64,000 nucleotides of DNA. It comes from Bin87 sp965221295. GTDB lineage: Bacteria; Chloroflexota; Dehalococcoidia; Lucifugimonadales; UBA3495. The DNA lies in NCBI GenBank assembly GCA_965221295.1, contig OZ244879.1, positions 372,001 through 436,000 on the forward strand. The letters run 5' to 3'. This document shows, one piece after another, positions 1 to 8,107 of the stretch. The notes below the pieces were generated by a model. That model was not told where the DNA came from and ran no database searches. It saw nothing but the letters and a program-made list of their open reading frames with translations. A program made the translations under genes and the position numbers. Within the stretch, counting starts at the first letter, position 1, and each line of letters opens with the position of its first letter.

Positions 1-870
1 GACGAGATCGGAGTGGATGTTGACGACGTTGAGGTGGTGCACGGCGACACCGACACCACGCCCATGGGTTGGGGAACCTACGGCAGTCGCACCACCGTGG
101 TGGGCGGAGCCGCCGTCGCCCTAACCATGCGCAAGCTTCGGGACAAAGCCCGGGTGATCGCGGCCCACTTGTTGGAAGCAGACGAGGCCGACATCGAGTA
201 CGCCGATGGGCAGTTCTTCGTTCGCGGCGCGCCCGACCGTTCCCAGAGCATCCAGGACATTGCCCTCCAGGCCAACGTAGCTTGGAATCTGCCCGAAGGC
301 ATTGAGCCGGGCATGGAAGCCAGCACCTACTACGACCCGCCCAACTTCAGCTATCCCTTTGGCGCCCATGCCGCCATCGTCAGCGTGGACCCCGACAACG
401 GCCACATTACGCTGGATCGCTACGTCGCCGTGGATGACTGCGGCCCCCAGATCAACCCCATGGTGGTGGAGGGTCAGGTTCACGGAGGCGTGGTGCAGGG
501 CGCGGGCCAGGCATTGTGGGAGGGCGCCGTTTACGACGACAACGGCCAACTGCTGACCGGCACGATGATGGACTATGCGATCCCCAGAGCCCACCTGGTG
601 CCGGATATCGAGGTTCATTCCACCGTAACGCCGTCGCCGCACAACCCGTTGGGCGTCAAGGGCATCGGTGAAACCGGAACCATCGCCTCCACCGCGGCCA
701 TCTACAGCGCCGTCATGGACGCGCTCAAGCCCCTGGGCATCGCCAAACTGGACATGCCGCTGACCCCGGAACGGGTGTGGCGCGCCATTCGGGAGAGCGG
801 GTACACCGGCAACGGCCACGGGCATAGCCACGACCACGGTCATGACCACGGCCACGGTCACAACCATTAG
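1..870 (+). CDS. CoxL-like molybdenum hydroxylase large subunit, C-terminal part (5' truncated by window)
   Basis: C-terminal 289 residues of the molybdopterin-cytosine-dinucleotide-binding subunit of a xanthine oxidase/CO dehydrogenase family enzyme; the frame is open from base 1, so the real start lies upstream. Visible family motifs are the GWGTYGSRT segment, the QGAGQALWE segment, and GVKGIGETG near the C terminus, whose Glu matches the conserved active-site glutamate. The substrate loop that separates true CO dehydrogenases from other hydroxylases lies upstream, so the substrate is unknown. The protein ends in a roughly 20-residue tail of alternating Gly/His/Asp with about ten His, which is not part of the usual family fold. 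The FAD subunit follows after 29 nt. No 2Fe-2S small subunit follows it, so that gene is probably upstream. Confidence 0.88.
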   Translation, partial: DEIGVDVDDVEVVHGDTDTTPMGWGTYGSRTTVVGGAAVALTMRKLRDKARVIAAHLLEADEADIEYADGQFFVRGAPDRSQSIQDIALQANVAWNLPEGIEPGMEASTYYDPPNFSYPFGAHAAIVSVDPDNGHITLDRYVAVDDCGPQINPMVVEGQVHGGVVQGAGQALWEGAVYDDNGQLLTGTMMDYAIPRAHLVPDIEVHSTVTPSPHNPLGVKGIGETGTIASTAAIYSAVMDALKPLGIAKLDMPLTPERVWRAIRESGYTGNGHGHSHDHGHDHGHGHNH

Positions 871-899
871 CCGGACCCAGCGACGGAGGATTGATCGCG

Positions 900-1778
900 A
901 TGTATCCCGCAGAGTTTGAATACCGAAAGGCGACCTCGATCGCCGACGCAGTCCGGCTGCTGTCCGAGAATCCCGAAGCCAAGGCGCTGGCCGGCGGCCA
1001 CAGCCTGATCCCGCTGATGCGGTTCCGTCTGGCGCGGCCCGAGGTCGTCATAGACATCGGCGGAATCGATGGCCTACGCGGAATTAGCGTTGCCGGCGAC
1101 GCCATCAACATCGGGGCCCTCACCACCCACGCCGAGATCGCCGCTTCCCCAGACGTGCAGCGGGCCAATGGTTTGCTGGCTGAGGTGGCCGGCGGCATCG
1201 GCGACCCGGCGGTGCGCAACCGGGGCACCATTGGCGGCAACCTGGCCCACGCCGACCCAGCGTCCGATTGGGCCACGGCGCTCACCGCTTTGGGGGCCAC
1301 GGTGACGGTACAGGGACCGTCCGGTAGTCGCACCGTGCCGGCCGGCGATTTCGTTGAGGACGCCTTCGCCACCGCGCTGGCGGATAACGAACTGATCACC
1401 ACCGTAAGCGTTCCCACGCTGGCGGCCAACCAGCGGGCCGAGTACGCCAAGATGGCCCACCCGGCCAGCTTCTACGCGGTGGTCGGCGGCGCCGTGGTGG
1501 TGACCATGGACGGCGACCGCTGCGCCGCGGCGTCGGTGGCGGTCGGCGGGCTGACCCCCCGGCCGGTGAAGGCGCCCAGCGTTGAGGCTGCCCTGGTCGG
1601 TTCCACGCTCACCGTGCACAGCATCGGCGACGCCACGGCCCGACTCAGCGATGATCTGAACGCGGCCGGCGTTGACATCATCGGGGACGTGTACGCCTCC
1701 GCCGACTTTCGGGCCAACGTCGCGCCGGTGGAGGTCAAGCACGCGCTGCTACACGCCATCGGCCTGGCCCACCACTGA
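900..1778 (+). CDS. CoxM-like FAD-binding subunit of molybdenum hydroxylase
   Basis: Medium (flavin) subunit, 292 aa, that passes electrons from the Fe-S subunit to the acceptor. Both FAD-binding signatures of the CoxM/CutM family are visible: AGGHSLIP near residue 33 and TIGGNLAHADP near residue 110. The length is normal for the family (about 285-295 aa). I chose the ATG at 900 because GGAGGA at 885-890 lies 9 nt upstream; an in-frame TTG at 891 would directly abut that site. It is co-oriented with the large subunit and probably cotranscribed. A strong hairpin follows at 1802-1833. Confidence 0.9.
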   Translation: MYPAEFEYRKATSIADAVRLLSENPEAKALAGGHSLIPLMRFRLARPEVVIDIGGIDGLRGISVAGDAINIGALTTHAEIAASPDVQRANGLLAEVAGGIGDPAVRNRGTIGGNLAHADPASDWATALTALGATVTVQGPSGSRTVPAGDFVEDAFATALADNELITTVSVPTLAANQRAEYAKMAHPASFYAVVGGAVVVTMDGDRCAAASVAVGGLTPRPVKAPSVEAALVGSTLTVHSIGDATARLSDDLNAAGVDIIGDVYASADFRANVAPVEVKHALLHAIGLAHH

Positions 1779-1801
1779 GCGCGGTTGTTGACTGGCAAAA
1801 T

Positions 1802-1833
1802 TTGGGGGCCGCTGATCCATCAGCGGCCCCCAA
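1802..1833 (+). terminator. Perfect 15-bp inverted repeat after the hydroxylase genes
   Basis: TTGGGGGCCGCTGAT, a 2-nt loop (CC), then its exact reverse complement, starting 23 nt after the FAD-subunit stop codon. There is no proper U tract after it (AACGTTAAAG follows), so it may be a terminator or a 3'-end-stabilising hairpin. Position and stem strength support a transcript end. Confidence 0.6.
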
Positions 1834-2410
1834 CGTTAAAGTGTTGTTGTCCTTTATCCGTGATCGATTTTGCCGGCGCAATAACATGAAGCCGGGGGTT
1901 CGGGGTTGCGGACCCACTCACTTGAAAGTACCGTTTCATCGGCCGACCAGTAGCGCCGGGTTGTTCAGCTCACCATGATCGCGCCGGTCAAGCTCGGCAA
2001 GTCGGCATCGGTGTGCAGCTCGACTGCGATCAGGTTCTCTATACATTCACCGGCGAGGTCGCCCACTAAGTTTGAGGTCGGCGGCGGTGGGTTTGCCGTT
2101 GTTGTTGCGATACGGATGATGCGGTGTCATCCTTCGCCGGCCAACCTAGCTGACGCGATGGCCGAGGCCGCATTGGCGGCAGCGGCATCCGCGGCAAGGG
2201 CGCGGTTGCCCCTGGTTGTGGCTGCCTCGCGCTGCCCGGAATTGCCCGGAATCGCATCCCCAAACGGCATCCCGGTTTAGCCCGGAACCTCACCTACAAG
2301 ATGTTGTTATCGCTTACGTCCTGGAGCCGGGACGCGGCGTCGCGAATTCTCCCCATGTCCTCGGCGCGGGATGCGAACCGTTTAGAACCATTGAGCCGGG
2401 CGACCCGTCG
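1834..2410. other. Intergenic stretch upstream of dnaA, no gene recognised
   Basis: No frame here matches a family I recognise. Short open frames occur on both strands at about 1970-2290, but their Ala/Arg/Pro-rich composition looks like chance coding. One minus-strand frame ending at about 1967 gives the peptide fragment GECIENLIAVELHTDADLP, which has protein-like composition and could be the 3' end of a decayed gene. I could not extend it upstream into a recognisable domain. Confidence 0.4.
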
Positions 2411-2475
2411 TTATGTTTGCAACATGGTTCTAATTTCAAAATCAAACGAATATTGATTAATTCACAAGAATAAGG
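2411..2475. promoter_or_regulatory. dnaA: AT-rich block with a near-match DnaA box upstream of dnaA
   Basis: This is a stretch of about 65 bp that is far more AT-rich than its surroundings. It contains TAATTCACA at 2458-2466, one mismatch from the DnaA box TTATTCACA. A possible -35 TTGCAA lies at 2417-2422, but no convincing -10 is paired with it. It could take part in dnaA autoregulation. With a single degenerate box it does not qualify as oriC. Confidence 0.25.
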
Positions 2476-2564
2476 CGGAACGGGATATCTAGCGACCCGC
2501 CTAGCGGTTGAACGAATCGCCGCACTAACATAGTCGGCGATACCACAGGAGGCCCTCGTTTCAT

Positions 2565-4031
2565 ATGGCCGATTCCACCGATCCCGCGTCAGTCTGGCAG
2601 GCTGTGCTGGGGCGGCTCCAAATGGAGATGCCGAGAGAACACTTCAATACATTCCTGAGCCCCTGCGTGGGACACAGCTGGCGCGATGGCGATCTGGTGG
2701 TGGCTGCCTCCAGTTCATTCGCGGTGTCATGGCTGGAGTTGCCCCTGCACCTGGCCATGGCCCGAGAAGCGCTCTGCAAAACGCTGCAGCGAGAGGCCAA
2801 CATTCGCTATGAGGCGATTCCGGCGGTGGCGGGAGTAGCCACTGCCAGAGAGGCAACCGGCCGGGTGAGGGTTCAGTCCATCACCGACACGCCGACCCGC
2901 CGGACACGGGCGCCGGTGCCTGATCACTATGACCTGGGACGGAACGGCTCGGCCGACGGGGAATACGATTGGGATGCGTTCAACGCGGCCACCTGCGATC
3001 CGCGTTATACCTTCGACAACTTCGTCCTGGGCGAGAGCAACCAGCTGGCGTACCATGCCGCTTGCGCCATCGCTGGCGCCGCGACGAATCCCCCGGAGGG
3101 CGAAACCACTGGCGGGTACAGTCCGCTGTTCATATACGCTGGATCGGGCATGGGCAAAACCCACCTACTGCACTCCATTGGCAACCGCGCCCTGGAACTG
3201 AACCGATCCGTTCTGTACGCAACCTCCGAGCAGTTCACCAACGAGTTCGTTTCCGCCATCCACCGGAAGGCCATGCGAGAATTCCGCGACCGTTACCGGC
3301 GGTTGGACCTGCTGCTCATGGATGACGTGCAGTTTCTGGCCGGGAAGGAACAAACGCAGGAAAGCCTCTTTCACACCTTCAACGACCTGCACCAGGCTGG
3401 CGCTCAAATTGTGATCACCAGCGACCGGGCTCCCCATGCCATCGCGCCCCTGGAAGAACGGTTGCGGTCGCGATTCCAGTGGGGTTTGCTGGCGGACATC
3501 CAGCCGCCGTCGCAGGAGATGCGGTTGGCCATACTGCGGTCTTGGAGCGACGCTCAACAGGCGCGCGTCCCCGACGCGGCGTTGGCGTTGATCGCTCAGC
3601 GGGTCAACCGGAACATTCGCCAGTTGCGGGGCGCATTCAACCGCATCATGGCCGCGGCGCAACTGATGAACGCCTCGCCAACCCCTGAATCGGTGGCGGA
3701 GCAGTTGGTGGGCATCGCAGGGCCCGACCCTCGCGCTGAACTCACGCCGGAGCGGGTTCTGGACGCGGTGGCGCGGCATTTCAGGGTGAACGTCGAGCAA
3801 ATCCTGGGGCGTGGGCGCACCGCCGCGGTGGCGCAGGCCAGGCAGGTTGTGATGTTCCTGTTGACGGTGGAATTGGGAATGCCCCCCACCGAGGTTGGCC
3901 GAGTCCTTTCCGGCAGGAACCACAGCACCGTGTTGCACGGTGTCAGGCGGATTCGCTCTGCTATGGAGGACGACGAGCGCCTCCAACAATCGATCAAAGG
4001 CGTCATGGGCAGCTTGCTTGACGAATCGTGA
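2565..4031 (+). CDS. dnaA: Chromosomal replication initiator protein DnaA
   Basis: Origin-binding AAA+ ATPase, 488 aa. Domain I occupies about residues 1-80. After a linker, the AAA+ core carries Walker A GSGMGKTH (residues 193-200), Walker B LLLMDDVQF (Asp253-Asp254) and sensor-1 ITSDRAP. An Arg-finger region (LEERLRSRF) and the sensor-2 Arg in NIRQLRGAFNRI follow. The C-terminal DNA-binding domain ends with the DnaA signature as GRNHSTVLHG. ATG 2565 is preceded by AGGAGG at 2547-2552, a slightly long 12-nt spacing. Neither dnaN nor recF is adjacent, and no cluster of DnaA boxes is visible, so this gene appears to be separated from a classical dnaA-dnaN origin locus. Confidence 0.97.
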   Translation: MADSTDPASVWQAVLGRLQMEMPREHFNTFLSPCVGHSWRDGDLVVAASSSFAVSWLELPLHLAMAREALCKTLQREANIRYEAIPAVAGVATAREATGRVRVQSITDTPTRRTRAPVPDHYDLGRNGSADGEYDWDAFNAATCDPRYTFDNFVLGESNQLAYHAACAIAGAATNPPEGETTGGYSPLFIYAGSGMGKTHLLHSIGNRALELNRSVLYATSEQFTNEFVSAIHRKAMREFRDRYRRLDLLLMDDVQFLAGKEQTQESLFHTFNDLHQAGAQIVITSDRAPHAIAPLEERLRSRFQWGLLADIQPPSQEMRLAILRSWSDAQQARVPDAALALIAQRVNRNIRQLRGAFNRIMAAAQLMNASPTPESVAEQLVGIAGPDPRAELTPERVLDAVARHFRVNVEQILGRGRTAAVAQARQVVMFLLTVELGMPPTEVGRVLSGRNHSTVLHGVRRIRSAMEDDERLQQSIKGVMGSLLDES

Positions 4032-4124
4032 CCGAGTTGGCGTCGCGCGGCTGGGCAACTGGGCTGTTTTGTGGCAGAATTCCGGCAACGTCGTTGCCCG
4101 TAGTTTCGTTGACCGGAGTTCTGC

Positions 4125-5159
4125 ATGACATCACCTGAAATCCTCACCATTCGCACCGTGGTCGGCGCCGGAGAAGCCGGCTATACGGGCGATGGCGGAC
4201 CCGCCACCGCCGCCACGTTGCGCGAGCCCTTCCTGTGCTCCTTCGACCCGGCCGGCAACCTGTTCTTCTGCGAGGCCCGCAACCATGTCGTACGGCGCGT
4301 GGACGCCGCCAGCGGCGTGATCACCACGGTAGCCGGCGTCGGAGAGCCCGGGTATGCAGGCGATGGCGGGCCCGCCACCAGCGCCAACCTCTACGAACCC
4401 TACTCCCTGGAGGTTGACGCCGATGGTTCCATCTACATCGTAGACCGGCTCAACGCGGCCGTCCGTAGGGTTGACGGACAGACCGGCATCATAACTACCA
4501 TCGCCGGCACGGGCGAGGCCGGTTACTCGGGAGACGGAGGCCCGGGCCACCGGGCGCAGTTGCGGGAACCCAACGACTGCTTCCTCGACGGCCGCGGCGG
4601 CCTACTGGTCGCCGACATCCAGGACCAACGGATCCGGCGCATCGACCTGGCCACGGGCATCATCGATACCTTCGCCGGCAACGGCGAAAAAGTTCGTAGC
4701 GGCGACGGGATGCCAGCCACGCAAGCCAGCATACTGGGCGCTCGCGCCGTCTGCATGGACAGCCGCGGCAATACCTTCATCGCCGAACGCGAGGGCAACG
4801 GCGTGCGCATCGTTACGGCCGGCGGCATCATGGGCACGGTGGCCGGAGCCGACGCGGAGCGGGGATACAGCGGCGACGGCGGGCCGGCGTTGTCCGCCAC
4901 TTGGGGCGCTCCCAAGGCCCTTCGTTGCGACGCCAACGACAACATCGTGGTGGTGGACACCGAGAACCACGCCATACGAATCATCGACGCCAACACTGGC
5001 ATCGTCAACACCATCGCCGGCGGGCAACTGGGCGGCCACGGGGACGGCGGCCCGGCCACGGAAGCAGGACTGGACCGGCCCCATGGCTGCGGCATCGCCG
5101 CCAACGGGGCGATCTACATCGCCGATAGCAACAACCACCGGGTGCGGGTGGTGTCCTGA
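4125..5159 (+). CDS. NHL-repeat beta-propeller protein
   Basis: 344-aa protein made of about six NHL-type repeats. The phrase GxGEAGYxGDGGPA recurs (near residues 14, 66, 120, 240), each followed by a segment like LYVxDxxNHxVRxV. This predicts a six-bladed propeller with no extra domain. No signal peptide or membrane segment is visible, so it is either cytoplasmic or exported by an unseen route. ATG 4125 follows GGAG at 4115-4118. Its stop codon is one base before the start of the secreted metallopeptidase-like gene, so the two are almost certainly cotranscribed. A ligand or enzymatic role cannot be assigned: NHL propellers serve both as scaffolds and as lyases. Confidence 0.85.
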   Translation: MTSPEILTIRTVVGAGEAGYTGDGGPATAATLREPFLCSFDPAGNLFFCEARNHVVRRVDAASGVITTVAGVGEPGYAGDGGPATSANLYEPYSLEVDADGSIYIVDRLNAAVRRVDGQTGIITTIAGTGEAGYSGDGGPGHRAQLREPNDCFLDGRGGLLVADIQDQRIRRIDLATGIIDTFAGNGEKVRSGDGMPATQASILGARAVCMDSRGNTFIAEREGNGVRIVTAGGIMGTVAGADAERGYSGDGGPALSATWGAPKALRCDANDNIVVVDTENHAIRIIDANTGIVNTIAGGQLGGHGDGGPATEAGLDRPHGCGIAANGAIYIADSNNHRVRVVS

Positions 5160-5160
5160 A

Positions 5161-7740
5161 ATGCGGTGGTCAGCGATGATCCCATGGCTGACACTGCTGG
5201 TCGCCGCCGTCCTGGCGGTCGGGTCGATGCTGCTCTACGGCGTTGCAACGGCAGCCCCGCCACAGGCGCGCCCGGCTCAGGGACCAATATACGTCCCGCT
5301 CCCGACTCCGGTTGTCGAATGGCACGCGCAAGGGCCGGGGTACGGCGGGACGACCAATGTCGTTCCTCCGGCAGTACGGCGGGCATTGGAACGCGACGGC
5401 TACCCGCTGCCAGAGCCGCCACCGGCCGCCGCGGCTCCGGTCTCGGCGCCAGTAGAATCCGGTGAAGCGGGTGGGAACAACCTCGGACCGGTGCGGCTGT
5501 CGTCGGTGGCCGAGTCTCAGAGCCTCCGCATCAATGTGGAATCGCCCACCCAGGCCGTTGTCTCGTGGCCCGATAACGGTCGCTACGTTGGCATGGTGAA
5601 CGTTTACCGGGACGATCGCCTGGTGGCCAGCATTTCATCGGGAGAAGGGGCCTTTGTTGACACAGGCTTATCGCCCAACACCAGGTACACCTACACCATC
5701 CAGGCGCGACGGGCCAATGGGTCTCGGGAAACGATAGAACGCGCAATTGCTACGTTGGCGTCAGTTCCAGTGGTTGCTCTGCCCATGGAGATGACGCACA
5801 ACAGTCTCCTGATCCCCATAACGAACGACACCGATCCGTACTACACCGAATATCGGGCCGAGGTCTGGCTGGACGACGTTCTGGTCCAAACCACGCCCTG
5901 GAGATCCGAACGGTGCATTCCCATCAAGAACCTTGATTCCGATCGGTATTATCGACTGAGGGTTTACGCGAGAAACCTGGATGGAGTTCAAACCGACACC
6001 CCTACGAGCGTCGCTGGCGAAAACCCTGACTGGGCGTTGGGCAACCACACGGCGGCGGGGCCGGTGAGCAACGACGCCTGGGCTATGAGGGAGATCGACG
6101 CGGCAGCCGACATCTATCGGCTGACCGACGACGCCCGCGACTGGATGCGCGATCACGTCCAGATCATAAGGATGCGGGGCGAACCTGGCTGGGCTGGAGC
6201 GTGGCGCAACAACGTTGGGATCGGGCATTCGAATCCCAAGACCCTAATGCACGAAGTCATGCACGTATTCTGGACATATTGGGACGGTTTCCCCGAGTCC
6301 TGCGATCGGATGAACCTGCACACCTTCCGACGCGACGTGCTCAATTTCATTGCGACGTTTGAAAACTACGACAACGAAGAGCTGGACAACCCATTGGAAC
6401 CGTGGCGTCCGTACTTCGGCGGGCTGGACCGTAGTTTACAAATCTATGGTCAACCTGATGAGCCCTTGCAAGAGATCATCGAAAGGGAGGAATACCATAA
6501 TCTGTGGCATACCATCTTCCACATGCAGGAGGCCGACGTACCAATTTTCGTCGCCGGCAAGCCATCGCTGCTACCATCATCCCTGCGAAAATATTTCGTC
6601 GGCTTTTTGAAAGAAGGAATGGACACAACATGGGAGGAAGAGGTACTGGCGTATCGCCATTTGCATCCATCGGAGGCTGAAGTTTGGAATATGGCGTTCG
6701 GAACGGAACACATTCACGGACCGTTTAGTCGCCGGCTGCCCTGGATACCTGAATCGTTGCGCGTCAGGCGCGTCGCAGAACCCCTCCGCGCCCAACTGGA
6801 AACCGCGGCTCAGTTGAAACTGGTCGATTTCTTCAATACCCTTCCCGATCTTGACGACAGCGGATACTTTAATTCCCATAACACATCGCGCTGCAGATCC
6901 GGTCGCAATCACATCCGCCAACATATGGCTCTTTCATTTGAATACTTGGAGGATTTACCCGAAGCGTACCCCGCTGTTCTGAGTCCAGAAGAAACGCCTG
7001 TATTCCCTTCGCCTTCAGGCCCTGGCGCACCGTCCATTCCGAGGAATACCCCGATGCCGGACGCCGTAGATCCCTACGTAATGGCCGCCCAACAACAGCA
7101 TGCGGTCATCAAGGCTTGGGAGATCATCGTCAACGGTCCGCTCTACAGCGAACGGTATCTGGATGCGGCGCGGCAGGCCATTGCTGACGTGCCGCATTTG
7201 CCCCCGCACTACCAACAAGCCTTCGAAAACGTCCTGGACATCATACGCCGGGCCGAATACGGTTTCTTCAGGACTCTGGAGCCCAACTTCGACGTTGACG
7301 CCGAAATTGGTCCCACCGGGTTCGTCACATCGCCGCTAACCGCAGATGAGGGTGGGTTGGTTGACTTTGTCGTGGCAGTGGACGATTCGGGGCGGATTCA
7401 GCTGGAATGGAAAGTCAAAGGGAGATCGCTCGACGCAGACTCTGAGTACTCTGTTAGCATGTTCGGCCCGTGTTGGAACGATGAATACAGTTTTGCCGGC
7501 GACCAACCCAGCCTTACATCGTCTGGCCTTTATCGCGTAACGTGGCCGGCCTACGAACCCGGCCTGTACCACGTATGCTTGCGACTCGACGATGGCGAAT
7601 CGCGGGATTACGTTTGTCAATACGACATCCTTGTTCCCGCAAAGCCATTACAGCCGGGCCCGATCACTGCGCCGCCGCCGCCTAATTCGAGTGAAATTGG
7701 CGTTCCTGAAAACCCGTTTGCTTCTGGAACTGAGGATTGA
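5161..7740 (+). CDS. Secreted/membrane-anchored protein with Fn3-like domains and an HEXXH zincin-like motif
   Basis: 859 aa. The N terminus has a hydrophobic segment (IPWLTLLVAAVLAVGSMLL, about residues 6-24) followed by an Ala/Pro-rich stretch, typical of an export signal or anchor. Residues about 120-200 form a fibronectin-III-like domain (WPDNGRYVGMVNVYRDD; LSPNTRYTYTIQA), with a second Ig/Fn3-like unit to about 280. HEVMH at residues 364-368 matches the zinc-metallopeptidase HEXXH motif and lies in a helix-like context, but I cannot identify the third zinc ligand. The C-terminal region (about 710-835) resembles another beta-sandwich domain. ATG 5161 starts one base after the upstream stop; ATG 5176 is a possible alternative. 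Peptidase activity is inferred from the motif only. Confidence 0.7.
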   Translation: MRWSAMIPWLTLLVAAVLAVGSMLLYGVATAAPPQARPAQGPIYVPLPTPVVEWHAQGPGYGGTTNVVPPAVRRALERDGYPLPEPPPAAAAPVSAPVESGEAGGNNLGPVRLSSVAESQSLRINVESPTQAVVSWPDNGRYVGMVNVYRDDRLVASISSGEGAFVDTGLSPNTRYTYTIQARRANGSRETIERAIATLASVPVVALPMEMTHNSLLIPITNDTDPYYTEYRAEVWLDDVLVQTTPWRSERCIPIKNLDSDRYYRLRVYARNLDGVQTDTPTSVAGENPDWALGNHTAAGPVSNDAWAMREIDAAADIYRLTDDARDWMRDHVQIIRMRGEPGWAGAWRNNVGIGHSNPKTLMHEVMHVFWTYWDGFPESCDRMNLHTFRRDVLNFIATFENYDNEELDNPLEPWRPYFGGLDRSLQIYGQPDEPLQEIIEREEYHNLWHTIFHMQEADVPIFVAGKPSLLPSSLRKYFVGFLKEGMDTTWEEEVLAYRHLHPSEAEVWNMAFGTEHIHGPFSRRLPWIPESLRVRRVAEPLRAQLETAAQLKLVDFFNTLPDLDDSGYFNSHNTSRCRSGRNHIRQHMALSFEYLEDLPEAYPAVLSPEETPVFPSPSGPGAPSIPRNTPMPDAVDPYVMAAQQQHAVIKAWEIIVNGPLYSERYLDAARQAIADVPHLPPHYQQAFENVLDIIRRAEYGFFRTLEPNFDVDAEIGPTGFVTSPLTADEGGLVDFVVAVDDSGRIQLEWKVKGRSLDADSEYSVSMFGPCWNDEYSFAGDQPSLTSSGLYRVTWPAYEPGLYHVCLRLDDGESRDYVCQYDILVPAKPLQPGPITAPPPPNSSEIGVPENPFASGTED

Positions 7741-8034
7741 GTTCGCCAAGGCTGGCAAAGTAAGGCAACGGGCAAACCCCGTTTGTTGGGGAGTCATCCT
7801 CACTACGCCGACGGTATTGCGTGGTTGAAGCCGCGGCAATGATCCTATTGGCCGTTTGCCATGGCGGGTAGGCGAGAAAATCCGACTGGCGAGCGCGTTC
7901 GGCATTGGCTATTGCGAGGAACTGTGGCGGCGCGGCAGTCGCACAGCACGAAAGGGCCGCCGCTTGTTGAGGTTTACAGATCGCCGTGGTATGCCAAGGC
8001 ATTCATTTCCTCACGTACTGAACGGTACAGGCGA
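7741..8034. other. Intergenic region with no recognisable gene
   Basis: About 290 bp between the secreted protein and the thiolase-like gene. A small CCCC/GGGG hairpin lies around 7776-7790, possibly a weak transcript end. Open frames running through here on the plus strand only extend the downstream gene past its supported start and show no family resemblance. Confidence 0.4.
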
Positions 8035-8063
8035 TTGTCTGGGAACGGGTTATGTTGTACCAT
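8035..8063 (+). promoter_or_regulatory. Candidate sigma70-type promoter for the thiolase-like gene
   Basis: TTGTCT at 8035-8040 and TACCAT at 8058-8063, separated by exactly 17 bp. This would place transcription start around 8070, about 38 nt before ATG 8108. Both hexamers match the consensus at four positions, so confidence is limited. Confidence 0.4.
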
Positions 8064-8107
8064 CCTTTGGCCGAACCGCCGGCAAACTGACCACTGGGAG
8101 TGAATCT

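Noticed and set aside
121..867. Long minus-strand frame opposite the CoxL-like gene
   Set aside because: Val/Gly/His-rich antisense shadow, caused by high GC codon usage; the sense strand has clear family motifs.
2411..2475. Replication origin next to dnaA
   Set aside because: Only one degenerate DnaA-box-like sequence and no dnaN; a cluster of boxes would be required.
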